A program made the translations under genes and the position numbers. Below are positions 57,089 to 64,000 of a stretch of 64,000 bases of DNA, piece by piece. Origin of the DNA: Caenimonas sedimenti (GTDB lineage Bacteria > Pseudomonadota > Gammaproteobacteria > Burkholderiales > Burkholderiaceae_C); NCBI RefSeq assembly GCF_007833165.1, contig NZ_VOBQ01000020.1, forward strand, positions 1 to 64,000, read 5' to 3'. Position 1 is the stretch's first letter. The number at the start of each line of letters is the position of its first letter. The notes under the pieces were generated by a model. The model was given only the letters and a program-made list of their open reading frames with translations. It had not been told where the DNA came from and made no database searches.

Positions 57089-57426
57089 CAGCGGCCCAGG
57101 TGCGGGGGCGTGAGCAACCGTTCGACGACCTTGCCGTTCTGCAGGTGCGATTCGACGATTTCGTCGATGTCGTTCTGGTCCACATAGGTGTACCAGACCC
57201 CCTCGGGATACACCACGGCGATGGGGCCTCCCTGGCAGCGGTCGAGGCAACCGGCCTTGTTGACCCGCACCTTGCCGGGGCCGGCCAGGCCGCGCGCTTT
57301 CACCTGGGACTTGCAGCGGTCAAATGCGGCCTGGGCGTTATGGTCGGCGCAGCAGGCTTCGCCGTTCTCCCGCTTGTTCAGGCAGAAGAAGATGTGGTGG
57401 CCGTAGTAGGAAGTCGCTTCGCTCAT
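57088..57426 (-). CDS. Thioredoxin-like [2Fe-2S] ferredoxin
   Basis: 112 residues from the ATG at 57426. Cysteine pattern C-x9-C-C near the N-terminus (FFCLNKRENGEACC) and GCLDRCQGGP further on match the thioredoxin-fold ferredoxins related to NuoE and Azotobacter FdI (Shethna) types. It carries electrons in the cytoplasm; its partner is unknown. Overlaps the VanZ-like gene upstream (ATGA) and the hydrolase downstream. Confidence 0.9.
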   Translation of the reverse strand: MSEATSYYGHHIFFCLNKRENGEACCADHNAQAAFDRCKSQVKARGLAGPGKVRVNKAGCLDRCQGGPIAVVYPEGVWYTYVDQNDIDEIVESHLQNGKVVERLLTPPHLGR

Positions 57427-58556
57427 CGCGAAATTGTAGGAGCCGCATCGCGCCGCGACACCCGCAGGAGCACATAAACCATCGCCGCGTATGGCCACAG
57501 CCAGCCCAGCCACTGCGCCAGCCCGTGAAAGCGGATGAAGCGGCCCTGTTCCCAGGCTTGCAGCGTGTCGGCGAAATAGGCGCTGGCCGGCGCCTGGTTG
57601 AGCACGCTCAGGTGCACGGCCAGGGCCAGCAACATCAGCGCGGCGCAGCCGCGGCGCGGCAGACCGGTGACCGCCAGTGCCAGGGCCAGGCCGAAGGCGA
57701 GACCCACCCGCACCGGCAGGCTCAGCCAGGCCCAGGCATGGTCGGGCCCCCAGCTCAGTGCGGCCGACAGGGCGGTCGCCCCGACGCCCGCCGCCACGAT
57801 GGCCAACGCGAACACGGCGCGTCGGCCCACGGTCTGCAGCACCGAATAGCCCAGCAGGCAGGGGATCAACGCCCCCAGTCCGACGCACAGAAGCTCCGCC
57901 GCCGGCACCAGCGGCTGCATCTCCACCTCGCGCAACGGCATCCATTCCAGGAATGGGGTGTCCTGCAGCCATTCAGCCATGCTGACTTCCAGGCGCTCCA
58001 GCACCTGCCCCAGGCTCAGCGGCACCGCCGCAGGGAAAAGCAGCGCGAACGGCCACAAGGCGATCAGGACCAGCGCGCCGCGGGCCTCGGGGACGAACCA
58101 GCGGTCGCGGAAGCGGCTCCACCGGTCGATCCAGCCGGCCAGTTCCAGGCCGGCCGCCGCGACGGCGCCGACCAGCGTGCCGGCAACGTTCAAGGCGAAA
58201 TCAACGTTGGAGGGCACGCGGTAGGGCAGGTAGCTCTGCAGCGCTTCCATCGCCAGGGCCAGCCCGGCACCCGCCAGCGTGGCCACGGCGATCGCCGAGC
58301 GGTTGCCGGTCGCGGCGAAGCGCAGGGCACCGCGCCGCAAGGAGCTCAGCGCCAGCAGGAAACCCAGCGGCACATAGCCCACCACGTTGGCCGCGAAGTC
58401 GAACCAGGTCCAGTACTTCGGCCAGGGACTCGCCAGGAACTCCCACGGGGCGATGCCCTGGTCGCGCCAGCCGGAGAACGGGTAGAGGCTGGCGTAGACG
58501 ATCAGCGCCGCGTAGGCCTCGGCCAACGGCCACGCTGAAGTTTTGTGGCGGTTCAA
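57423..58556 (-). CDS. VanZ-family integral membrane protein
   Basis: 377 residues if started at the TTG at 58556, which overlaps the stop of the HemJ-like gene (TTGA). The frame has no ATG or GTG before the first helix. The VanZ-like half has FDFAANVVGYVPLGFLLALS and EALQSYLPYRVPSNVDFALN, matching the conserved NxxxFxPxG and ExxQ..R..D patterns. The second half adds about six more hydrophobic helices. VanZ proteins affect glycopeptide susceptibility or envelope stress in some species; function here is unknown. Confidence 0.82.
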   Translation of the reverse strand: MNRHKTSAWPLAEAYAALIVYASLYPFSGWRDQGIAPWEFLASPWPKYWTWFDFAANVVGYVPLGFLLALSSLRRGALRFAATGNRSAIAVATLAGAGLALAMEALQSYLPYRVPSNVDFALNVAGTLVGAVAAAGLELAGWIDRWSRFRDRWFVPEARGALVLIALWPFALLFPAAVPLSLGQVLERLEVSMAEWLQDTPFLEWMPLREVEMQPLVPAAELLCVGLGALIPCLLGYSVLQTVGRRAVFALAIVAAGVGATALSAALSWGPDHAWAWLSLPVRVGLAFGLALALAVTGLPRRGCAALMLLALAVHLSVLNQAPASAYFADTLQAWEQGRFIRFHGLAQWLGWLWPYAAMVYVLLRVSRRDAAPTISR

Positions 58557-58975
58557 AACGGCTTCACCACCACGAGCACCACGGCCGCGGCCAGCAGGAA
58601 GACGGGCAGCTCGTTGAACCAGCGGAACCAGGTGTGGCTGTGGCGATCCGTGCCGGCCTCGAGCTTGCGCAGCAGCGCCGCGCATGCATGGTGATATCCG
58701 ATGGTGAGCGCGACCGCCGCCAGTTTGGCGTGCATCCAGCCGCTGCCGCGGCCGATGCCCCACCCCAGCCACAGCCACAATCCCAGGCCCAGGGCGGGAA
58801 TCGCCAACAGGGTGGTGAAGCGCAGGAGCTTGCGGGCCATCAACAGCAGGCGGCGCCGCTCGGCGTCCGATTGCGGCTCCACCAGCGCCAGGTTCACGAA
58901 GATGCGCGGCAGGTAGAACAAGCCGGCGAACCAGCTGGCCACGAACACGATGTGGAACGCCTTGACCCAGAGCAT
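58553..58975 (-). CDS. HemJ/CopD-family membrane protein (possible protoporphyrinogen oxidase)
   Basis: 140 residues with four helices. The N-terminus MLWVKAFHIVFVASWFAGLF then YLPRIFVN, plus WFRWFNELPVFLLAAAVVLV ending KPF, match HemJ, which oxidises protoporphyrinogen IX in bacteria lacking HemG/HemY. The conserved His in the first helix and the W-x-R-x-x-NE motif are present. Divergent from hemB, another haem-synthesis gene, which supports this reading over copper resistance (CopD-like). First gene of the chain running to the D,D-carboxypeptidase. Confidence 0.8.
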   Translation of the reverse strand: MLWVKAFHIVFVASWFAGLFYLPRIFVNLALVEPQSDAERRRLLLMARKLLRFTTLLAIPALGLGLWLWLGWGIGRGSGWMHAKLAAVALTIGYHHACAALLRKLEAGTDRHSHTWFRWFNELPVFLLAAAVVLVVVKPF

Positions 58976-59026
58976 GGCGCGAGTTTAAAGAGCGGAGCAG
59001 GCGATTCGGGCTGGTTTCGGCCTCAC

Positions 59027-59126
59027 AAAAAAACCCCGGCCTGAAAGCCGGGGCTGGGAAGCCTTTTTGCTGTCACACATCAAGGCGCCCGCTCAGGGAG
59101 GAAAAGCGGGGAGCGGCAAGCCGCCC
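59027..59126 (-). ncRNA. Small RNA (~100 nt) with anti-Shine-Dalgarno loop, between hemJ and hemB
   Basis: A complete transcription unit. A sigma70 promoter is 7 nt upstream of the predicted 5' end (G at 59126). Hairpin 1 is GGCGGC-TT-GCCGC. Hairpin 2 has stem CCCGCT/AGCGGG with loop TTTCCTCCCTG exposing CCUCC. The 3' end is terminator CCCCGGC-TTTCAG-GCCGGGG followed by seven T. No open frame has a ribosome-binding site. From recall, it resembles the Betaproteobacteria toxic small RNA described from cloning-gap studies, and by principle the CCUCC-loop RNAs of Rhodobacter; neither identity could be checked. Confidence 0.75.
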
Positions 59127-59132
59127 ACATGT

Positions 59133-60189
<1,057 letters not shown>

Positions 60190-60198
60190 TCGCCGCGG

Positions 60199-61305
60199 AT
60201 GCAGATCGTCGAATTCGGCGCCGGCACGCTGCGCTTCCTGGACCAGGTGCCGCAGCGGGCGCCCGAGGGTGGCTTCGTCTGGATCTACCTGGAGCGCGAG
60301 TCGCTGGAGCAGGAACTGCCGGCGGTGCAGCGGGCTGCGCAGGCACTGGGCGGCTCGCCCGTGCTCGACCTGCATGTGAAGGACCTCGCCAACCGCGCGC
60401 ATCCCTCGTACTACGACTACACGTCCATCTACGACATCGTGACGTTCCGCCGCCTGGCGACGGAAGCCGAAGTCCTCGCGGAATTGGGCGAGGCCGCGTC
60501 GGAGAAAAGAAGCGGCCAGCGTCTCGGCGCCTTCAGCCGCATCCGGACGCGCGCCGTCAGCTTCGTGGTGTTCGACCGGCTGCTGATCACGGTGCATCCG
60601 GCCGGCTGCTTTGCCGCGCGCTCGTTCATCGAACGGTACCTGAGCGACGCCGTGCAGGCGGAGGGGCTGAACGCCGCGGCGCGCAGCCGGCTGCCGATCA
60701 GCTCGGCCGACCTGATGCTGCGCATGCTCAACGTGATGGTCGACAACTACCTGGACCTGCGCAAGGTGCTCGGAACCGAGATGGACCAGTGGCAGCAGTC
60801 GCTGCTGGGACCGGACAGCCGGGCCGCCGACTGGGCCGCCCTGATGACCGCGCGCAACGCGCTGCATACGCTGGAAGACCTGTGCGAGGAGCAGAACGAC
60901 GCCATGCAGGAATGGCTGGACACGCAGCGCGAGCAACCCGCGCCCTGGATGCAGCAGGTCGAGCGCGACAGCCTGCTGGCCCGCGCCCGGGACGTGGTGG
61001 AACACATCCAGCGGGTCGTGCACCACCTGCGCCGCATGGAGCAAGGCGCGGAAACGGCGGTGCAGATCCATTTCTCCGCGCAAAGCAACAGAACCAATGA
61101 GACGATGCGCACGCTCACGGCGCTCACCGCCATCTTTCTGCCGCTGAACCTGATCGCCGGCATCTTCGGCATGAATTTCGACGTGCTGCCCCTCACGAAA
61201 CTGGCATCGGGGTTCTGGTGGACCCTGGGCGCGATGGCGCTGATCGCGGCCGTGCTGGCACTGGTGTTCCGCCACAAGCGCTACCTCGCGCGGGGCGGGC
61301 GGTGA
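60199..61305 (+). CDS. corA: CorA-family magnesium/divalent cation transporter
   Basis: 368 residues. A long soluble N-terminal domain is followed by two C-terminal helices. The signature GMN (324-326) is in AGIFGMNFDVLP at the pore mouth, and the last residues are basic (RHKRYLARGGR). It forms a pentameric channel for Mg2+. It starts 9 bp after hemB. Its position behind a Mg-type HemB suggests a shared operon linking magnesium supply and haem synthesis, though this may be coincidence. Confidence 0.92.
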   Translation: MQIVEFGAGTLRFLDQVPQRAPEGGFVWIYLERESLEQELPAVQRAAQALGGSPVLDLHVKDLANRAHPSYYDYTSIYDIVTFRRLATEAEVLAELGEAASEKRSGQRLGAFSRIRTRAVSFVVFDRLLITVHPAGCFAARSFIERYLSDAVQAEGLNAAARSRLPISSADLMLRMLNVMVDNYLDLRKVLGTEMDQWQQSLLGPDSRAADWAALMTARNALHTLEDLCEEQNDAMQEWLDTQREQPAPWMQQVERDSLLARARDVVEHIQRVVHHLRRMEQGAETAVQIHFSAQSNRTNETMRTLTALTAIFLPLNLIAGIFGMNFDVLPLTKLASGFWWTLGAMALIAAVLALVFRHKRYLARGGR

Positions 61306-61859
61306 CAGCGCACGAGAAGACGCCCCCCTACCGCAAGCCGCGCAGCGTGGCCGACGTCACGCGCGAGAACGTGCGGGCCATGCGCCAGCTCGAGGACTTG
61401 GCCGTGGCCAAGCGCTCGACAGCGGACCGGATCGCCGAGTTCGTCGCGCAGTTCTGCGGCAGCATCGTCTTCGTCTGGATCCACGTCGCGCTGTTCGCCG
61501 GCTGGATCGCCTGGAACGTGCTGCCGGGGCTGCCGCACTTCGATCCCTACCCCTTCACCTTCCTCACGCTCTGCGTGTCGCTCGAAGCCATCTTCCTTTC
61601 CTCCTTCATCCTGATCAGCCAGAACTACGAGATGCGCGTGACCGAGCGGCGCAGCCAGCTCGACTTGCAGATCAACCTCCTGGCGGAGCAGGAAAACACC
61701 AAGATGCTGCAATTGCTGGAGCTGATCGCCCGCAAGGTCGGCGCGACGGACCACGAGGACCCGGAGGTGGGGGCCCTGGAACAGGCAACACGGCCGGAGA
61801 CGCTCGCGCGGCAGATCGAGGAGTCCTATCGCGCCGCCGTCCGCCAAAAGGCGGACTGA
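61302..61859 (+). CDS. DUF1003 membrane protein
   Basis: 185 residues starting at a GTG that overlaps the corA stop (GTGA). Two hydrophobic helices at about 50-70 and 85-110 contain GSIVFVWIHVALFAGWIAWN and DPYPFTFLTLCVSLEAIFLS, followed by MRVTERRSQLDLQINLLAEQ, the DUF1003 signature. A charged coiled-coil-like C-terminus follows. Function unknown; coupling to corA suggests a role with cation transport. Confidence 0.88.
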   Translation: MTAHEKTPPYRKPRSVADVTRENVRAMRQLEDLAVAKRSTADRIAEFVAQFCGSIVFVWIHVALFAGWIAWNVLPGLPHFDPYPFTFLTLCVSLEAIFLSSFILISQNYEMRVTERRSQLDLQINLLAEQENTKMLQLLELIARKVGATDHEDPEVGALEQATRPETLARQIEESYRAAVRQKAD

Positions 61860-61869
61860 GGTTTCCCGC

Positions 61870-62604
61870 ATGGCGGAGACCGGAGTCCGGATCGGCTGCG
61901 CCGGCTGGAGCTTGCCGGTCGCGCTGCAGCCGCACTTCGGCGCTGGTGACAGTCATCTGGCCCGCTATGCGACACGCCTGCCCGCCGTCGAGATCAATTC
62001 GTCCTTCCACCGGCCGCACACGCGGGCGCAGTACGCCCGCTGGGCGGCGATGGTGCCTGCCGACTTCCGGTTCTGCGTCAAGCTGCCCAAGGTCATCACC
62101 CACGAGTTGCGTCTCACGGGGTGCGAAGCGCCCCTGGACGCCTTCCTGGAACAGGCCGGCGGCCTCGGCGCCCGGTTGGCGGCACTGCTGGTGCAGTTGC
62201 CCCCCAGCCTGGCATTCGAGGCACGTGTCGCCACTGCTTTCCTCGAGACATTGCGCGGCCGCCACACAGGTGCGATCGCCCTGGAGCCGCGCCACGCGAG
62301 CTGGTTCACCCGGCCGGCGGAGGACCTGCTGCAGTCCCTTCACATGGCGCGGGTGCTGGCCGACCCGGTGCGGCACGCGGGGGGCGAGCGGCCCGGCGGC
62401 CACCCGGGCCTGGTCTACCTGCGCCTGCACGGCTCGCCGCGGGTCTACTACTCCGCGTATGACGGCAGCCTGCTGTCGGCGCTGGCGCGTCGAATCAGCC
62501 AGGCGCGCGACGCTGGTTCGGAAGTCTGGTGCATCTTCGACAACACCGCCTCGGGCGCCGCTGCGGCAAATGCGCTGGCATTGCGCGCAATGTGTCAGAC
62601 GTAG
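61870..62604 (+). CDS. DUF72 family protein
   Basis: 244 residues. The TIM-barrel DUF72 family is recognised by IGCAGWSLP near the N-terminus, YATRLPAVEINSSFHRPHTR, FRFCVKLPKVITHELRL and a late LVYLRLHGSPRVYYSAYD, ending with CIFDNTASGAAAANAL. Function unknown in bacteria. The last 10 bp overlap the 3' end of the convergent GST gene. Confidence 0.9.
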   Translation: MAETGVRIGCAGWSLPVALQPHFGAGDSHLARYATRLPAVEINSSFHRPHTRAQYARWAAMVPADFRFCVKLPKVITHELRLTGCEAPLDAFLEQAGGLGARLAALLVQLPPSLAFEARVATAFLETLRGRHTGAIALEPRHASWFTRPAEDLLQSLHMARVLADPVRHAGGERPGGHPGLVYLRLHGSPRVYYSAYDGSLLSALARRISQARDAGSEVWCIFDNTASGAAAANALALRAMCQT

Positions 62605-63242
62605 GGCGGGGACAGCGCTTCCGCCGCCAGCACGCGCTGGACGGCAGGGCGCTCGAGCATGCGTCGCAGATAGGGACCCAGGTGCGGGCGTTCGCGCGCC
62701 TTCCCGCTTTCGAAATGCCGCGTCCAGCGGCACAGCGTGAAGATGTAGGGGTCGAGCGCGCTGTAGCGTTCGCCCAGTGCCCAAGGACCCGGCGCGGCCA
62801 CCAACGCATCCAGCTGGTCCAGCATCGGGCCGATGCGTTCCTGCGCATGGCGCTTGAGTTCGGCCACGCCTGCCGCGTTGCCTTCGTCCATCCAGCGTTC
62901 GGGGTAGAAATAGACGATCAGGGTCGATTGCAGCGTGTTCGTCAGCCAAGCGAGCCACTTGTAGAAGTGCGCCCGCTCGGGTGTGCCCAACGCCGGCGCC
63001 AGCCGGGCCTGGGGATGCGTGTCGCACAGGTGCAGCACGATCGCGGCGGTTTCGTACAGCACCAGGTCGCCATCGCTCAGGACCGGAAGCAGGCCGTTCG
63101 GATTGAGCCGCAGGTAAGCAGGTGCCTTGTGCAGGTTCTGCGTGCGGTCCACGAGCACCCGCTCGAACGGGATCGCCAGCTCCTCCAGGAGGATGTGCGG
63201 CACCATGGCCGCGGTGCTGGGGTAATACAGCAGGCTGATCAT
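62595..63242 (-). CDS. Glutathione S-transferase family protein
   Basis: 215 residues. The N-terminal thioredoxin-like domain has [40 protein letters not shown] (cis-Pro and the glutathione-binding E-T/S). The C-terminal helical domain contains [17 protein letters not shown] with the structural Asp. It conjugates or cleaves with glutathione; substrate unknown. The ATG overlaps the stop of the amidohydrolase gene by 4 bp, suggesting a joint catabolic role. Confidence 0.92.
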   Translation of the reverse strand: MISLLYYPSTAAMVPHILLEELAIPFERVLVDRTQNLHKAPAYLRLNPNGLLPVLSDGDLVLYETAAIVLHLCDTHPQARLAPALGTPERAHFYKWLAWLTNTLQSTLIVYFYPERWMDEGNAAGVAELKRHAQERIGPMLDQLDALVAAPGPWALGERYSALDPYIFTLCRWTRHFESGKARERPHLGPYLRRMLERPAVQRVLAAEALSPPYV

Positions 63243-64000
63243 TGCGGCGCCTTCAACCCGAAGAGCGCCGCGCCGTTGTCCCAGGCGATCCGGCGCGCCG
63301 CCTCCGGGGGCAGGCCGCCGAGCCAGGTGCGATAGCCCTTCATCAACTCATCGTAGTACTGCCAGCGCTGGTTGACCCAGGTGTCGGAGCCGATCAGGAA
63401 CCGCGTCGGGTACTTGAGCAGCAGGGCCCGCCACTCGGGGCACAGCTTGCCGCCCTCGCAGGTGAGGCCGGGGCGATAGGAAAGCTCCCCCATGAGCAGC
63501 GGATAACGCGCGAACAGCTGGTCGACCCGGGCGGCGGGCGCACCGCCGATGCCGGTGTGCGCCCAGATCAGCCGAGACTTCTGGCCTTTGGCCGGCGGAT
63601 GCGCCATCAGCAGGTCGATGGCCGTGTCGTCCACGTGCGCGAGCACCACCAGGTCCTTCTCCTCCGCCAGCGCCATCAGCTTGCGGGCGACCGGGCCGTT
63701 GGCGTTGGCGCTGTCGTACAGATGGAACTCGCCGATCCCGCGGAACGGGCCGGCCGCGGTCCCGCGCGCCAGTTCGGCCTGCACCATGTCGTAGATGGTG
63801 TCGTCGCGAAACCAGTTGTCGTAGTCGGCACGGTTGCGATAGAGCCGCACGAACGGCACGACCGTGACGCCCGCGGCGCGCGTCTCGGGCGCCTGTGCCA
63901 GCGACTTCGTGCCGTCGTTCGGGCGCGAGTTGGCCACGATCGCGCGCACGCCGTTGCGCTTCATGCGCGCCAGGACGTCGGGGACGGGATGCGGGCCGGA
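63239..64000 (-). CDS. Amidohydrolase-2 family protein (N-terminus outside window)
   Basis: The frame is open to base 64000. The Met at 63964 is internal, since coding sequence continues upstream through [20 protein letters not shown], a usual internal block of this family. Visible parts are [37 protein letters not shown] (a His in a metal-site-like strand), [12 protein letters not shown] with a second His, [20 protein letters not shown] with the catalytic Asp, and a final LFGLKAPQ. It is a TIM-barrel hydrolase or decarboxylase. The first metal-binding HxH would be outside the window. Confidence 0.85.
   Translation of the reverse strand, partial: SGPHPVPDVLARMKRNGVRAIVANSRPNDGTKSLAQAPETRAAGVTVVPFVRLYRNRADYDNWFRDDTIYDMVQAELARGTAAGPFRGIGEFHLYDSANANGPVARKLMALAEEKDLVVLAHVDDTAIDLLMAHPPAKGQKSRLIWAHTGIGGAPAARVDQLFARYPLLMGELSYRPGLTCEGGKLCPEWRALLLKYPTRFLIGSDTWVNQRWQYYDELMKGYRTWLGGLPPEAARRIAWDNGAALFGLKAPQ

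Overview
The window is high-GC (roughly two-thirds G+C) chromosomal DNA from a betaproteobacterium. The organisation of the ribosomal operon, the FMN riboswitch ahead of a stand-alone ribB, the ptsI/ptsH/EIIA-Man cluster, the Mg-type HemB and a palindromic intergenic repeat of a familiar kind all point to Burkholderiales, most likely Comamonadaceae (Ramlibacter/Variovorax-like; inferred from recall, not from a search). No phage, insertion sequence, CRISPR array or rRNA gene is visible. One tRNA gene is present.

Layout. 1-8758 (minus): a very long repeat adhesin with an N-terminal LapA-type retention module (C-terminus outside the window), preceded by its type I secretion adaptor and ABC transporter. 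9131-11249 (plus): an orphan gspF and a cytosolic 5'-nucleotidase. 11256-13190: an EamA exporter, then an FMN riboswitch and ribB. 13195-17397 (minus): an Mla-type lipid transport operon (permease, ATPase, MCE protein, lipoprotein) with a cNMP-binding protein at its end. 17519-22686: acyl-CoA catabolism (enoyl-CoA hydratase, AtuA-like protein, LysR regulator, MmsA). 22683-27258 (plus): a tightly overlapping trio of membrane acyltransferase, secreted GH42-like protein and GMC oxidoreductase. 27278-29165 (minus): amtB and a small downstream gene. 29348-32165: a candidate structured RNA, a conserved unknown gene, a diheme cytochrome, and tRNA-Arg(CCG) fused closely to galE. 32257-37551 (minus): a DAACS symporter with a periplasmic binding protein, then ptsI, ptsH and an EIIA-Man gene. 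37548-41995: MFS transporter, CaiB-type CoA transferase, esterase and a degenerate kinase/receiver-like protein. 42042-45022: TlpA-like thioredoxin, cytochrome c', cytochrome b561, GNAT, peroxiredoxin.

45120-55101 (minus) is the translation block rpsL-rpsG-fusA-tuf-rpsJ-rplCDWB-rpsS-rplV-rpsC-rplP-rpmC-rpsQ. It has a strong promoter before rpsL, a second promoter before rplC and a terminator after rpsQ. 55296-58975 (minus) is a chain of overlapping genes: HemJ/CopD-like, VanZ-like, [2Fe-2S] ferredoxin, alpha/beta hydrolase, D,D-carboxypeptidase. It diverges from hemB-corA-DUF1003-DUF72 (59188-62604, plus). The last genes are a GST and a 5'-truncated amidohydrolase (minus).

The most notable non-coding signal is between hemJ and hemB: a complete small-RNA gene of about 100 nt (59027-59126, minus) with a sigma70 promoter, three hairpins and a terminator. 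Its central loop displays an anti-Shine-Dalgarno CCUCC sequence.
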